Shown here one piece after another: positions 17,322-26,158 of a DNA stretch of 64,000 nt. A program made the translations under genes and the position numbers. Each line of letters starts with the position of its first letter. The stretch's first letter is position 1. Source of the DNA: Croceibacterium selenioxidans (GTDB lineage: Bacteria; Pseudomonadota; Alphaproteobacteria; Sphingomonadales; Sphingomonadaceae); the NCBI RefSeq assembly GCF_018599195.1, contig NZ_JAHFVK010000003.1, positions 1 to 64,000 on the forward strand, in the 5' to 3' direction. The notes under the pieces are model-generated. The model saw only the letters and a list, made by a program, of their open reading frames with translations, was not told where the DNA came from and ran no database searches.

Positions 17322-18014
17322 ATGGTTCCCCTTTCGTTCGCTGGCGAGGAATTCCTCCTGACCACCGGTCGCGCGCTCTACTGGCCGCGCGAACAGGCGT
17401 TGCTGGTCGCCGACCTGCACCTCGAAAAGGCCAGCTTTTACGCGCGGCATGGCCAGATGCTCCCGCCCTACGACAGCCGGGAGACCCTGGAACGGCTGGC
17501 CTTGGCCATTGGCGAGACCGGCGCTCGTCGGGTGTTCACGCTGGGCGATAACTTCCACGACTCGGCAGGGACCGAGCGGCTCGAACCCCACGCGGCCGGA
17601 ATGCTCGCGGCCCTGACGCGCGCGACCGACTGGGTCTGGATCACCGGCAACCATGACGCGGCCATGGAAGCGCGCGCAGGCGGCACTTTGGCAGCCGAGC
17701 TGGAGATTGCTGGAATGGTGCTGCGTCACCAGGCGCGGGCAGGGGAGACCCGGCCCGAGTTCTCGGGACACTACCACCCGCGCCTTCGGCTGACCGTGCG
17801 CGATCGTCACATCCGCCGCCCTTGCGCCGTCTTGAGCCGGGATGGGAAGGGCGGTGGGCGGATGATCCTGCCCGCATTCGGTGCGCTCACGGGCGGAATG
17901 GATGCCGCCGATCCAGCAATCCTCTCCGCGCTTCAGCCCGCGACGCAGATCGACGCGGTGCTTCCGGCGGGAGGAAAGCTCGTCCAGTTTCCGTTGTGGC
18001 GAGCGGCCGCCTGA
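17322..18014 (+). CDS. pdeM: Ligase-associated DNA damage response endonuclease PdeM
   Basis: This 230-aa calcineurin-like metallophosphoesterase has DLHLEKASFYARHGQMLPPYD, GDNFHDSAG, WITGNHDAA and SGHYHPR, giving the full set of metal ligands. This arrangement is typical of PdeM, which usually sits with ligD/lhr-type helicase and exonuclease genes in a DNA repair set. Here none of those partners is adjacent. The start is ATG 17322 with AAGGGAAG upstream. It is divergent from hemF, with 126 bp between them. Confidence 0.88.
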   Translation: MVPLSFAGEEFLLTTGRALYWPREQALLVADLHLEKASFYARHGQMLPPYDSRETLERLALAIGETGARRVFTLGDNFHDSAGTERLEPHAAGMLAALTRATDWVWITGNHDAAMEARAGGTLAAELEIAGMVLRHQARAGETRPEFSGHYHPRLRLTVRDRHIRRPCAVLSRDGKGGGRMILPAFGALTGGMDAADPAILSALQPATQIDAVLPAGGKLVQFPLWRAAA

Positions 18015-18097
18015 ATCATCCGCGTGCCGGGGAGGAATCCAACCCCTAGCGCGTTTCGCCTTAAGCCACTAAGTAGCCGCCTTCGCTAAACCGATTC

Positions 18098-18113
18098 AGG
18101 AGATTGCCCCATA
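18098..18113 (+). promoter_or_regulatory. Ribosome-binding site that places infC start at AUA
   Basis: AGGAG at 18098-18102 is followed by eight bases and then ATA at 18111-18113, in frame with infC. No comparable site precedes the ATG at 18132. A rare near-cognate start fits the known autocontrol of infC translation. Confidence 0.65.
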
Positions 18114-18653
18114 CCCCGTCCACCCCGGCGCATGCTCGCGCCCCCGGTTAAATCCGGCCCTCGCTTCGACGATATGATCCAATCGGACAAAGTCCGCGTG
18201 ATCGACGAGAACGGCGAAAATCTTGGCGTCATGTACACTCGCGAGGCGATCGAGCAGGCGAACGACGTTGGCCTGAACCTCGTTGAGGTTTCGCCCAATG
18301 CCGACCCGCCGGTGTGCAAGTTCCTGGACGTTGGCAAATTCCGCTACGAAGCGCAGAAGAAAGCCAACGCTGCCCGCAAGACGCAGAAGACGCAGCAGAT
18401 CAAAGAGATCAAGATGCGTCCTAACATCGACGATCACGACTACGACGTGAAGATGCGCAGCGTGGTCAAGTTCATCGAAGAAGGCGACAAGGTGAAGATG
18501 ACCTTGCGCTTCCGCGGCCGCGAAATGGCGCACCAGGAGCTGGGCATGAACCTGCTCAAGCGCGTCCAGGACGATGTGGCGGAAATCGCCAAGATCGAGG
18601 CTTATCCGCGCCTCGAAGGCCGCCAGATGCTCATGGTGCTGGCGCCCAAGTAA
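18111..18653 (+). CDS. infC: Translation initiation factor IF-3, likely AUA start
   Basis: IF-3 binds the 30S subunit, prevents premature 50S joining and proofreads the initiator codon. Both domains are present: [14 protein letters not shown]...[17 protein letters not shown] and [42 protein letters not shown]. The first ATG (18132) has no ribosome-binding site. Seven codons upstream in frame, an ATA at 18111 is preceded by AGGAG (18098-18102) at ideal spacing and would add PRPPRR, the basic leader usual before [13 protein letters not shown]-3 genes are known to start at near-cognate codons (AUU in E. coli) for autoregulation, so I annotate the ATA start; the protein is then 180 aa. Confidence 0.93.
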   Translation: MPRPPRRMLAPPVKSGPRFDDMIQSDKVRVIDENGENLGVMYTREAIEQANDVGLNLVEVSPNADPPVCKFLDVGKFRYEAQKKANAARKTQKTQQIKEIKMRPNIDDHDYDVKMRSVVKFIEEGDKVKMTLRFRGREMAHQELGMNLLKRVQDDVAEIAKIEAYPRLEGRQMLMVLAPK

Positions 18654-18688
18654 GGCCCCTTATGCTCCGTTCGTCTGTCGCGCTTGCG

Positions 18689-18776
18689 TCCTTCGACAAG
18701 CTCAGGACGAACGGAGGCCGGGTTCTGTCAGAAGACTAGATCCTCCAAAGCCGTTCGTGGTGAGCTTGTCGAACCA
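18689..18776. repeat. Sphingomonad-type intergenic palindromic repeat, copy 2
   Basis: TCCTTCGACAAGCTCAGGAC with GAACGG (18689-18714) and CCGTTCGTGGTGAGCTTG with TCGAACC (18751-18775) form the same two-armed palindrome as at 13811-13893, here between infC and the convergent VOC gene. The arms are nearly identical between the copies, while the spacer differs. Confidence 0.8.
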
Positions 18777-18789
18777 CGGTGCGCAACGT

Positions 18790-19185
18790 TTAGCCGCTGG
18801 CGGCCGGGGGTTCCCACAATTCGATCGGGTTGCCTTCGGGATCGTGGATGCGGGCGAAGCGGCCCACGTCCGGATGGTCCCACTCCGGCTTGGTGATCAC
18901 TTCGATCCCTGCCGCCTGAAGCCGCGCGATCAGCGCGTCGATCCCCGCGACCTTCAGGTTCACCATCACCTGCCGGTCAGCCGCGAAGTAGTCGCTGGAT
19001 CGCGGGAAGATCGAATAGACGGTCTCTCCCCCCTCCGCCTTCCAGAACCAATCCCCGTCGGGAGTGGCCTCCCCCGCCGGCGTCACGGGAAAGCCCAGTT
19101 GGTCGCGATACCAGGCCGCGAGCGCCTGTGGATCCTCGGCCCGCAGGAACAATCCGCCGATTCCGAGAACCTTGCCGTTGTCCAT
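18790..19185 (-). CDS. VOC family (glyoxalase/dioxygenase-fold) protein
   Basis: This 131-aa protein has the VOC pattern: GGLFLRAEDPQALAAWYRDQLGFPV at the N-terminus, VYSIFPRSSDYF in the middle and FARIHDPEGNPIELWEPP at the end, the last with the metal-ligand Glu. The substrate is unknown. The start is ATG 19185 with AAGGAA upstream. A much longer open frame in the same reading, up to 20796, is antisense to the transporter gene and is rejected. Confidence 0.88.
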   Translation of the reverse strand: MDNGKVLGIGGLFLRAEDPQALAAWYRDQLGFPVTPAGEATPDGDWFWKAEGGETVYSIFPRSSDYFAADRQVMVNLKVAGIDALIARLQAAGIEVITKPEWDHPDVGRFARIHDPEGNPIELWEPPAASG

Positions 19186-19263
19186 CGCCTGTTCCTTTGT
19201 CCTTGCCGGGAGGAGACGAGAGCCTAGGATCGCGCCGGAAGAGGGTAAAGGGGGGACTGCCGC

Positions 19264-20673
19264 ATGTCGGCAAAGCGTATCGGCTTCATCATCGGTCTCG
19301 GCGCTTTCCTGCTCACCCTCGCGATCCCCGCTCCTGCTGGAATGCCCCCTGCTGCCTGGCTCACCGCCGGCCTTGTTGCATGGATGGCCGCCTGGTGGAT
19401 GACCGAAGCCGTCCCTCTGACGGCCACGGCCTTGCTGCCCTTCGTAGTTCTGCCGCTGGGCGGAGTGATGACCGCCAACGACGCGGCGAGCAGTTATTAC
19501 TCGCCGACCATGTTCCTGATCCTGGGCGGCGCATTTCTCGCGCTCGCCATCGAGCGGACCAACCTGCATTGCCGCCTCGCCGTCGGCATCCTCAACGCGA
19601 TGGGCAAGCACGGCGGGCCGAACCAGTTGCTGTTTGCCTTCATGATCGCGACGGGACTGCTCTCGACGACGATCTCCAACACCTCGACCGCGCTGATCAT
19701 GATGCCGATGGCGTTGGCAGTGCTGGGCGCGGGCGGAGTCTCGGCCGACCGGCAAGACGGCCTCTCCGGCGCCCTGCCGATGGGGATCGCCTTTGCCGCC
19801 TCGATCGGTGGCCTTGGCACGATCATAGGTTCGCCCACCAACGCCATCGCCGTCGGCCTGCTCGAAGAGACCATCGGTGTCCGCATCAGCTTCGTGCAGT
19901 GGATGATCTACGGCATGCCGATCGTGCTGCTGGGAATTCCGCTCGCCGCGCTGATCATCTCCCGGGTGCAGAAGGTCGGGCACGACAGCTTCGACGTCGG
20001 CGCCGCCCACGCCGCCATCGCCACGCAGCGCGAATGGACCGTGCCAGAAAAGCGCCTGGTCCCGCTGTTCGCGCTCGCCTTCCTGTTGTGGGTGACCCAA
20101 CCGCTGACCGAGCCGTTGCTGCCCAAGGGGGCGCTGACCGATGGCACGATCGCCGTGTTCGTCGGCCTGCTGCTGTTCATCGCCCCGGATGGGACGGGGC
20201 GCCCGATGCTTACCTGGCCCGAGGCCAACCGCGCGCCGTGGGACGTGATCATGATGTTCGGCGGCGGGCTGGCCCTTGCCGCCGGAATGACCGCCTCGGG
20301 GCTCGCCAACTGGCTCGGTCAGTCGCTGTTGCCGTTGTCCGCCCTGCCGTTGTGGGTCGTGGCGCTGGCGGTCGTTGGTCTGGTCATCCTGATCACCGAG
20401 TTCGCGAGCAATGTCGCCACCGCCAGCGGAATCATGCCTGTGGTCGCGAGCCTGACCGTTGCGCTTGGAGCCGATCCCCTGCTGCTCGCCCTTCCGGCAG
20501 CGATGGCGGCGAGCTGGGGCTTCATGCTTCCTGCTGGCACCGGTCCCAATGCCATCGCCTGGTCGACCCGCCGGATCGCGCTCCCGCGCATGGTTGGCGC
20601 CGGGTTCGCGCTCGACGTCGCCGGGATATTTTTGCTGGTCGGAGCGGTTTGGGCAGTGGCCGCGTTGTTCTAG
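19264..20673 (+). CDS. DASS/SLC13 family anion symporter
   Basis: This 469-aa membrane protein has about twelve hydrophobic segments. It shows the DASS features WWMTEAVPLTATALLPFVVLP near the N-terminus, the first SNT motif in TTISNTSTALIMMPMA, and the second-repeat counterpart ITEFASNVATASGIMPV. The family imports di- and tricarboxylates or sulfate, usually with Na+. The substrate cannot be assigned. A GGGGGG stretch precedes the ATG. The next gene, 37 bases on, is a sulfur amino-acid enzyme, which weakly hints at sulfate or a related anion. Confidence 0.9.
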   Translation: MSAKRIGFIIGLGAFLLTLAIPAPAGMPPAAWLTAGLVAWMAAWWMTEAVPLTATALLPFVVLPLGGVMTANDAASSYYSPTMFLILGGAFLALAIERTNLHCRLAVGILNAMGKHGGPNQLLFAFMIATGLLSTTISNTSTALIMMPMALAVLGAGGVSADRQDGLSGALPMGIAFAASIGGLGTIIGSPTNAIAVGLLEETIGVRISFVQWMIYGMPIVLLGIPLAALIISRVQKVGHDSFDVGAAHAAIATQREWTVPEKRLVPLFALAFLLWVTQPLTEPLLPKGALTDGTIAVFVGLLLFIAPDGTGRPMLTWPEANRAPWDVIMMFGGGLALAAGMTASGLANWLGQSLLPLSALPLWVVALAVVGLVILITEFASNVATASGIMPVVASLTVALGADPLLLALPAAMAASWGFMLPAGTGPNAIAWSTRRIALPRMVGAGFALDVAGIFLLVGAVWAVAALF

Positions 20674-20710
20674 CTGGTAGCCCGCTATCGAGGTCGTCAT
20701 CGGAGAAACC

Positions 20711-22018
20711 ATGCCTGAACCAATCGACCGCACACCACGACGCAAGCCCAAGCCCGAGGTCAGGACGCTGAAGGGGCGCAAGCTCAAGCCTTCCACCTTG
20801 ATGATGGGATATGGCTACGATCCCGTGCTGTCCGAAGGATCGCTCAAGCCGCCGATATTTCTCACCAGCACGTTCGTATTTGAGAGTGCGGAGGCGGGGA
20901 AGCGGCACTTCGAAGGCATTACGGGCCAACGCGCCGGCGGCGCGACGGGTCTGGTCTATTCCCGATTCAACGGCCCAAATCAGGAAATACTCGAAGATCG
21001 CCTGGGCGTCTGGGACGGTGCCGAGGACGCTTTGGTCTTCTCGAGCGGCATGACCGCGATCTGCACGCTGATGATGGCCTATTGCGAGGCTGGGGACGTC
21101 ATTGTCCATTCCGGGCCGCTCTATGCCGCGAGCGAAGGGTTCGTGGCCAAGGTGCTGGGCCGGTATGGCGTAAGCTACGTCGATTTCCCCGCGGGGGCGA
21201 CGCGCGACGAACTCGACGCGGTGCTGGCCAAGGCCAAGGCGCAGGCGACGGCTTCGGGCGGCAAGGTGGCGATGATTTATCTCGAAAGCCCCGGAAACCC
21301 GACCAATGCCCTGGTCGACATCGAAGCGGTGCACGGCGCACGCGATGCCGCGCTCGATCCCGAAGTGACGCCGATCGCCATCGACAACACCTTCCTCGGC
21401 CCCCTCTGGCAAAGTCCCCTACAACACGGGGCGGATATCGTAGCTTATTCGCTGACCAAGTACGCGGGCGGCCATTCGGACCTGGTGGCGGGCGGCATTT
21501 CGGGTGCCAAGCGCTGGATGGAGCCGGTGCGTGGCCTCAGGAATACCATGGGCGGAATCTGCGATCCCAACACCGCGTGGATGCTCCTGCGCAGTCTGGA
21601 AACTCTCGAGATCCGCATGCAGCGTGCGACTGAGAACGCCATCCGCGTGTGCGACTTCCTCAAGGACCATCCCAAGGTGGAGGGCGTCGGGTTCCTGGGA
21701 TTACTGAAGGATCCGCGGCAGAAGGACATCTACGACCGCCACTGCACTGGCCCCGGCAGCACCTTTTCGCTGTTCATCAAGGGAGGCGAAGCGGAATCCT
21801 TCCGTTTCCTCGACAACCTCAAGGTCGCCAAGCTGGCGGTGAGCCTGGGCGGGACCGAGACTCTCGCCAGCCATCCGGCGGCGATGACCCACTTGTCCGT
21901 ACCTTCTGAACGCAAGGCGATGCTGGGGATCACCGACAACCTGGTCAGGGTATCGATCGGCATCGAGGATGCGGACGACCTTATTGCCGATTTCGATCAG
22001 GCGTTGGCGGCAGTCTGA
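20711..22018 (+). CDS. Cystathionine gamma-synthase family PLP enzyme
   Basis: This 435-aa Cys/Met-metabolism PLP enzyme has PPIFLTSTFVFESAE, YSRFNGPNQEILEDRLGVWDGAEDALVFSSGMTAI, YLESPGNPTN, AIDNTFLGPLWQSPLQHGAD and the Schiff-base Lys250 in YSLTKYAGGHSD. The N-terminal 30 residues are basic and extra compared with core members. The exact reaction (gamma-synthase, gamma-lyase or O-acylhomoserine sulfhydrylase) cannot be told from motifs alone. GGAGA precedes the ATG. The gene is convergent with the SDR gene, with three bases between them. Confidence 0.88.
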   Translation: MPEPIDRTPRRKPKPEVRTLKGRKLKPSTLMMGYGYDPVLSEGSLKPPIFLTSTFVFESAEAGKRHFEGITGQRAGGATGLVYSRFNGPNQEILEDRLGVWDGAEDALVFSSGMTAICTLMMAYCEAGDVIVHSGPLYAASEGFVAKVLGRYGVSYVDFPAGATRDELDAVLAKAKAQATASGGKVAMIYLESPGNPTNALVDIEAVHGARDAALDPEVTPIAIDNTFLGPLWQSPLQHGADIVAYSLTKYAGGHSDLVAGGISGAKRWMEPVRGLRNTMGGICDPNTAWMLLRSLETLEIRMQRATENAIRVCDFLKDHPKVEGVGFLGLLKDPRQKDIYDRHCTGPGSTFSLFIKGGEAESFRFLDNLKVAKLAVSLGGTETLASHPAAMTHLSVPSERKAMLGITDNLVRVSIGIEDADDLIADFDQALAAV

Positions 22019-22021
22019 CGG

Positions 22022-22864
22022 CTAAAGGATGAAATAGTCCCCCGCCGCCCGCACGGTCACCTCGGCAATCGAGACTCCCCAAGGCTGGTCGATCGCTTGG
22101 ATGATGGCGTCGGCGATATGCTCGGGTGCCAGCGAAGCGTAATCGATGTTGTCCTGGTCGAGCCGCTCGGCCGGGAAGGTCCCGTCCTGCAGGCCCATGA
22201 CCATGTCGGTGAACTCGCCCATGTTGTGCGCCAGGATGCCGATGCCGGCCGCCTGGTTGACGATGGTTGCGTTGAGACCGGTCACCGGAACGCCGGTCGG
22301 ACGGACGACTGTGACCTTGATCCTGCCGCGCCCTTCGACGCGCAGCGATTCGGAGAGGAAGTTCACCGCGCTCTTCGTCGCGCCATAGACCGCCGCGCCG
22401 ACGACCGGATGATTACCGTAGATCGAAGACATGTTGATCACGTGCCCGCGGCCTTGCGCCATCATCTGGTCGAACACCGCGATGATGCCGTGCATCACGC
22501 CCTTGAAGTTGATGTTGATGCATCGATCCCAGGCTTCGAGCGCGGCCTCATGGTCGGCGAAGAACGCCAGCGGCATGATACCGGCATTGTTGAGCATCAC
22601 ATCTATAGCGTCGTAGGCTCGTACCGCTGACTGGGCGAGCGCGCGCATCTCGGCCATGATGGTGACGTCGGTACGGACCGCCTGCGCCGTGCCGCCGGCG
22701 GCCACGATCTCCGCGACAACGGCCTCGATCGCCTCGAGGTTGATGTCCGCGCACGTCACGCGCGCACCCAGGGCCGCGGCCTTCTTAGCTACCAGCCGAC
22801 CGAAACCGCTGCCAGCTCCGGTGATGACGATCGATTTGCCTGCGACATTCCCACCCATCGGCAC
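22022..22864 (-). CDS. SDR family NAD(P)-dependent oxidoreductase
   Basis: This 280-aa classical short-chain dehydrogenase has the cofactor loop TGAGSGFG, CADIN for adenine-ribose binding, NNAGIM, the catalytic Ser in NMSSIYG and YGATK. The substrate is unknown. The start is taken at ATG 22864, or slightly inside at MGGNVAGKS; the ribosome-binding site does not decide. It is a single gene on this strand. Confidence 0.88.
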   Translation of the reverse strand: MPMGGNVAGKSIVITGAGSGFGRLVAKKAAALGARVTCADINLEAIEAVVAEIVAAGGTAQAVRTDVTIMAEMRALAQSAVRAYDAIDVMLNNAGIMPLAFFADHEAALEAWDRCININFKGVMHGIIAVFDQMMAQGRGHVINMSSIYGNHPVVGAAVYGATKSAVNFLSESLRVEGRGRIKVTVVRPTGVPVTGLNATIVNQAAGIGILAHNMGEFTDMVMGLQDGTFPAERLDQDNIDYASLAPEHIADAIIQAIDQPWGVSIAEVTVRAAGDYFIL

Positions 22865-22935
22865 AGCTTAGCGGGCCGGTCGGATGGCGCAACACTCCTC
22901 ACCACTTGGGAACGGAAGGCGCCCGTCGCGCCGCG

Positions 22936-22994
22936 ATGGGAAGGTGAGGGTCGGCCGCCGCGATCACCCTGACCCTCCCAACGGGAGAGGGAGA
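22936..22994. repeat. Intergenic hairpin-rich repeat, GGTGAGGGTC type (copy A)
   Basis: GGGAAGGTGAGGGTCGG is followed by CACCCTGACCCTCCC and CGGGAGAGGGAG, giving a long imperfect palindrome in the divergent SDR/exported-protein intergenic region. A related stretch with AAGGTGAGGGTC and CCCGAGGGGAGAGG lies at 36241-36353. Confidence 0.5.
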
Positions 22995-23052
22995 TTGCGA
23001 CCTGGATCGCAACGTGGTTCAATCCCCCGCAGCTAATTCGGGGGAGAGGACG

Positions 23053-24117
23053 ATGAAGCTTTCGCGTGTCGCAATCGGCGCCGCTGCCTGCGTGATGGCG
23101 GCGGGTTCGTTTTCAGTTTTCGCCCAGAGTCCTGTCGAACTGGCGGCGGCGTCGGGCGCTCCAGAGGCTCCCGCGGGCTGGACCGCCCCGCGCACCGAAT
23201 GGGGCGATCCCGACTTGCGCGGTACCTGGCCGCTTGATGCCGTGGGCCGCACCCCGACCGAGCGGCCAGCGAACCTCGGTGACAAGGCTTACCTGACCGA
23301 CGAGGAATACCAGGCCGCCATAGCCCAGGCGGAGAACACCGCGCAGAACTACGACCGAGAGGATGAGGCTGGCACCATCGGTTCGGGCCACTGGTTCGAA
23401 TGGGGTCGCCCGCTCAAGCAGACATCGCTGATCATGGAGCCCGCTAACGGTCGCATCCCCCCGTTGACCGCGCAGGGCGAGAAGCTGTCGAGTGAAATGC
23501 GCAGCAGCTGGAACGTCCAGCAGTTCGACCGGATCGGCGACTTCAACTCGCTCGACCGCTGCATCAGCCGCGGCCTTCCGTCCTCGATGACGCCGTTCCC
23601 GTACAACAACGGCATCCAGATCTTCCAGTCGCCGGGCTACGTCGTGCTGCGGCTGGAGATCGTGCACGAGACGCGCATCATCCCGCTCGACGGTCGCCCG
23701 GGCCTGCCCGCGACGATGCGCAACTACCTCGGTGAATCGCGCGGCCATTGGGAGGGTGAGACGTTGGTGATCGAGACCACCAATCTCACTGGTGACACCC
23801 CGATGAACATCGTCGGCCCGGGCAACAAGCCGATCCCGACCAGTCCGGAACAGAAGGTCACCGAACGCCTGACGCCTGTCGGCCCCAACACCATCCTCTA
23901 CGAGGCGAGGGTCGAAGACCCGGTAGTCCTGACCGCCCCCTTTACCTTGCGCTTCCCGTGGACGCGCGACGAGACCTACAAGCTGTTCGAATACGCCTGC
24001 CACGAGGGAAACACCGTCGTCCCCAACTACATCAAGACCACCTCGCCGCGGTTTGTCGGCAAGCTTGAGAATCCGTCGGACCCGGCGGAGTGGGTGCGGG
24101 ATACGGTCCAGAGGTAG
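23053..24117 (+). CDS. Exported protein of unknown function (paralogue A)
   Basis: This 354-aa protein starts at the ATG at 23053, after GGGGAGAGG, with a signal peptide ending in VFA before QSP. It begins with EWGDPDLRGTWPLD and carries the family blocks DRCISRGLPSSM, YNNGIQIFQSPGYVVLRLE, SRGHWEGETLVIETTN, VTERLTPVGPNTILYEARVEDP and LFEYACHEGN. Many such proteins occur in sphingomonads and Acidobacteria, without known function. A clear paralogue lies at 33908-35146. It stands alone. Confidence 0.85.
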   Translation: MKLSRVAIGAAACVMAAGSFSVFAQSPVELAAASGAPEAPAGWTAPRTEWGDPDLRGTWPLDAVGRTPTERPANLGDKAYLTDEEYQAAIAQAENTAQNYDREDEAGTIGSGHWFEWGRPLKQTSLIMEPANGRIPPLTAQGEKLSSEMRSSWNVQQFDRIGDFNSLDRCISRGLPSSMTPFPYNNGIQIFQSPGYVVLRLEIVHETRIIPLDGRPGLPATMRNYLGESRGHWEGETLVIETTNLTGDTPMNIVGPGNKPIPTSPEQKVTERLTPVGPNTILYEARVEDPVVLTAPFTLRFPWTRDETYKLFEYACHEGNTVVPNYIKTTSPRFVGKLENPSDPAEWVRDTVQR

Positions 24118-24251
24118 GGATCGCAGGAAATCCCGCCGTTCCGGTATGGGGCGCTATCTGCCGCCGCAAGGAACCGATCGACCTCCGAGACGGTTAGAGC
24201 CGGCGAGGAGGCGTAGATGACGGTCGAGCAAGCCTTTGCCAGGCGGTCGGC

Positions 24252-25364
24252 ATGCGTGATGAGCGGCTAGACATACTCCGCGGCTACGCGATGGTGACGA
24301 TCGTTCTCAATCATTTCCAGGCCCTGCTCTCCGAGTTAGGCCTGGAAGGCTTTGCCATACCGACGCTGACCAATTTCGGATTTTCGTCCGCGGCCGAGAT
24401 ATTCTTCCTGATGTCCGGCTGGATGGTTGGCCTGGTCTACATGCGCCGGCCCAATCGCAACGCGGTGGTCCTGAAGCGCGGCGCGACGATCTACGGCTTC
24501 AACATCCTGGCCTTCGTGGCGGCTGTCTTGGCGGCGTGGCTTGCCGGGTCGGCGGTCGCGGCAGCGACGGATGTCAGCTTCACCTTAGCGCATCCGTTGA
24601 CCGAGGTCCTGCGGTTCCTGGTCTTTCTCCAGCACCCGTACTTGCTGGGCGTCCTGATGCTCTATGTCGTATTCATGCTCGTAGTCCCGTTTGCCGCCCG
24701 CTTGCTCGATCGGTGGCCGGCGCTGTTCGTTGCGACCTCCGTGGCCATTTATCTCTTCGTGCAGGTGGTCCCGGAGTTCAACTTGCCGGGCGGCTCGCCG
24801 AGTGGAGACCGGCAATGGAACTTCAATCCCTTTGCCTGGCAGCTCCTGTTCTTCATCGGGATGTGGCTGGGCAAGGCCGGCTTCCATCGCACCGCGTTCG
24901 ATTATCTGGCGGGAAGGTTATGGACCACCGCTGCGCTGGTTTGTCTCCTGCTCCTGTTCGCGGTTTTGCATCGGCTCGACTTGCGCGGGTTCCTGTCGGT
25001 GCCGATGACCGGCAAGGAGAACCTGGAGCCCCTTCGCCTCATCCACGCGACGGTGGTGGTCGCCACGCTGGCCGCGCTTATCGCCAACGCTCCCGCGTCA
25101 CTCAAGCCGTTGCTCGATTGGTTCGCTCTGAATGGCCGGCAGACCCTCTATTGCTTCACCGCCAGCATACCCCTGACTTATCTGGCCGCGGGGCTGTGGC
25201 TTGGCCTTGGAGGCGGCTACTTCGCGTACGTCGGACTGGCGGTGGTGCTGGTGCTGGCGATCACACTTACCGCGCTGATAGCCGAGCGATGGCGCCGCGG
25301 CGGCGCACCGGCCGCTTCACGTCCCCAGGAAGGCACCGCGAGCGAGGGTGTGGGCCGCCCATAA
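24252..25364 (+). CDS. OpgC-type membrane acyltransferase
   Basis: This 370-aa protein has about ten membrane segments and starts with RLDILRGYAMVTIVLNHF, the OpgC N-terminal signature; FFLMSGWMVGLVY and FNPFAWQLLFFIGMWLG also fit. OpgC transfers succinyl groups to osmoregulated periplasmic glucans. No opgGH genes are adjacent, so the acceptor here is open. The C-terminal 25 residues are charged and disordered. The gene is convergent with a small membrane-protein gene. Confidence 0.88.
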   Translation: MRDERLDILRGYAMVTIVLNHFQALLSELGLEGFAIPTLTNFGFSSAAEIFFLMSGWMVGLVYMRRPNRNAVVLKRGATIYGFNILAFVAAVLAAWLAGSAVAAATDVSFTLAHPLTEVLRFLVFLQHPYLLGVLMLYVVFMLVVPFAARLLDRWPALFVATSVAIYLFVQVVPEFNLPGGSPSGDRQWNFNPFAWQLLFFIGMWLGKAGFHRTAFDYLAGRLWTTAALVCLLLLFAVLHRLDLRGFLSVPMTGKENLEPLRLIHATVVVATLAALIANAPASLKPLLDWFALNGRQTLYCFTASIPLTYLAAGLWLGLGGGYFAYVGLAVVLVLAITLTALIAERWRRGGAPAASRPQEGTASEGVGRP

Positions 25365-25446
25365 GGCACGGCAGCTCAGGTGTTAACTTAAGGCCATGGC
25401 CGAGACGCATTCAGCGGCCCCTTAAGCGATTGGGATAGCGCCGGTG

Positions 25447-25665
25447 TCAGGGGCTGGTCGGATTGTCGTCATCGTCCAGGATGAGGATGAGGAGCACAAT
25501 GGCAACCAGGGCACCACCGACGATCCAGATCGTGGAAACCCCAGCCACCTCTTCGCTTTGGGTGCTGACCGGGGCGGGAGCGCGGGCGGGGACGGCGGCC
25601 TGTGCGGTAGTGCCAGCCACCAGCGACAACGCCAGGGCGGAGGAAATGATAGCTTGACGGATCAT
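25447..25665 (-). CDS. Small exported/membrane protein
   Basis: This 72-aa protein starts at the ATG at 25665 with AGGAAC upstream. It has a signal peptide (ALALSLVAGTTAQA), a short Pro-rich linker, one C-terminal membrane helix (IWIVGGALVAIVLLILIL) and the tail DDDDNPTSP. I recall similar small proteins in sphingomonads, but their function is unknown. The acidic tail after the helix is the only conspicuous feature. Confidence 0.7.
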   Translation of the reverse strand: MIRQAIISSALALSLVAGTTAQAAVPARAPAPVSTQSEEVAGVSTIWIVGGALVAIVLLILILDDDDNPTSP

Positions 25666-26158
25666 GGCTATGTTCCTGACCAATGGAGTCGGACGCTTGT
25701 GCGACCGCCGCCCTTCTGCCGTCGTGCCAGCCCGTTGACTATTGGGACAAACCCGAGGTCAGCGAGAAAGAGTTCCCAAGTCATCCAGGCCATCATGGGG
25801 CGGTCCTCTCTCGCCCAGGGAACTGAGCCCGAGCGAATGTATCGCCGGCGTGATCGCAACAGCTTGAAATTGGCCGAAAACACTTTCCTACAAGGCCGCG
25901 ATCAGGGCATGGTCGCTTCGGCTCATTCCCTTTGTCGGGTTCACTGGTGGAAAGCCCAATCGTGACGCCCGAAATGTGTCAACTTGGCGGAGGCATGGCG
26001 AAAGCCAAAGGTGACACTTCGACCGTAAGTTGACACAAAATTTGGCGGTTTTCCGCGGAAATTGGGCAAGGTGACACTTTTTCGCAAAGGCCGCTCTACC
26101 GTGTCACCCCGTCACCCCTAAAGTGTCAATTTGAGGGAAGCAGGAGGCGCCTGGGCGG
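25666..26158. other. Intergenic region with clustered TGTCA boxes
   Basis: No gene is supported in these 493 bp. The first 300 bp hold nothing recognisable. From 25976 to 26130, GTGTCA or its complement TGACAC occurs six times in both orientations: 25976, 26012, 26031, 26072, 26101 and 26123. Several are followed by TTGGCGG or CTTTTTCGC. This looks like an intergenic repeat family or a multi-site operator at the 3' end of the sulfotransferase gene. Confidence 0.5.

Noticed and set aside
19128-20771. 547-codon plus-strand frame overlapping the transporter
   Set aside because: It is Arg/Pro/His-rich and out of frame with the well-supported DASS transporter.
18790-20796. A 668-codon open frame on the minus strand, antisense to the transporter gene
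   Set aside because: Only the last 131 codons look like a protein (VOC family). The rest is His/Arg/Gly-rich, low-complexity antisense sequence typical of GC-rich genomes.
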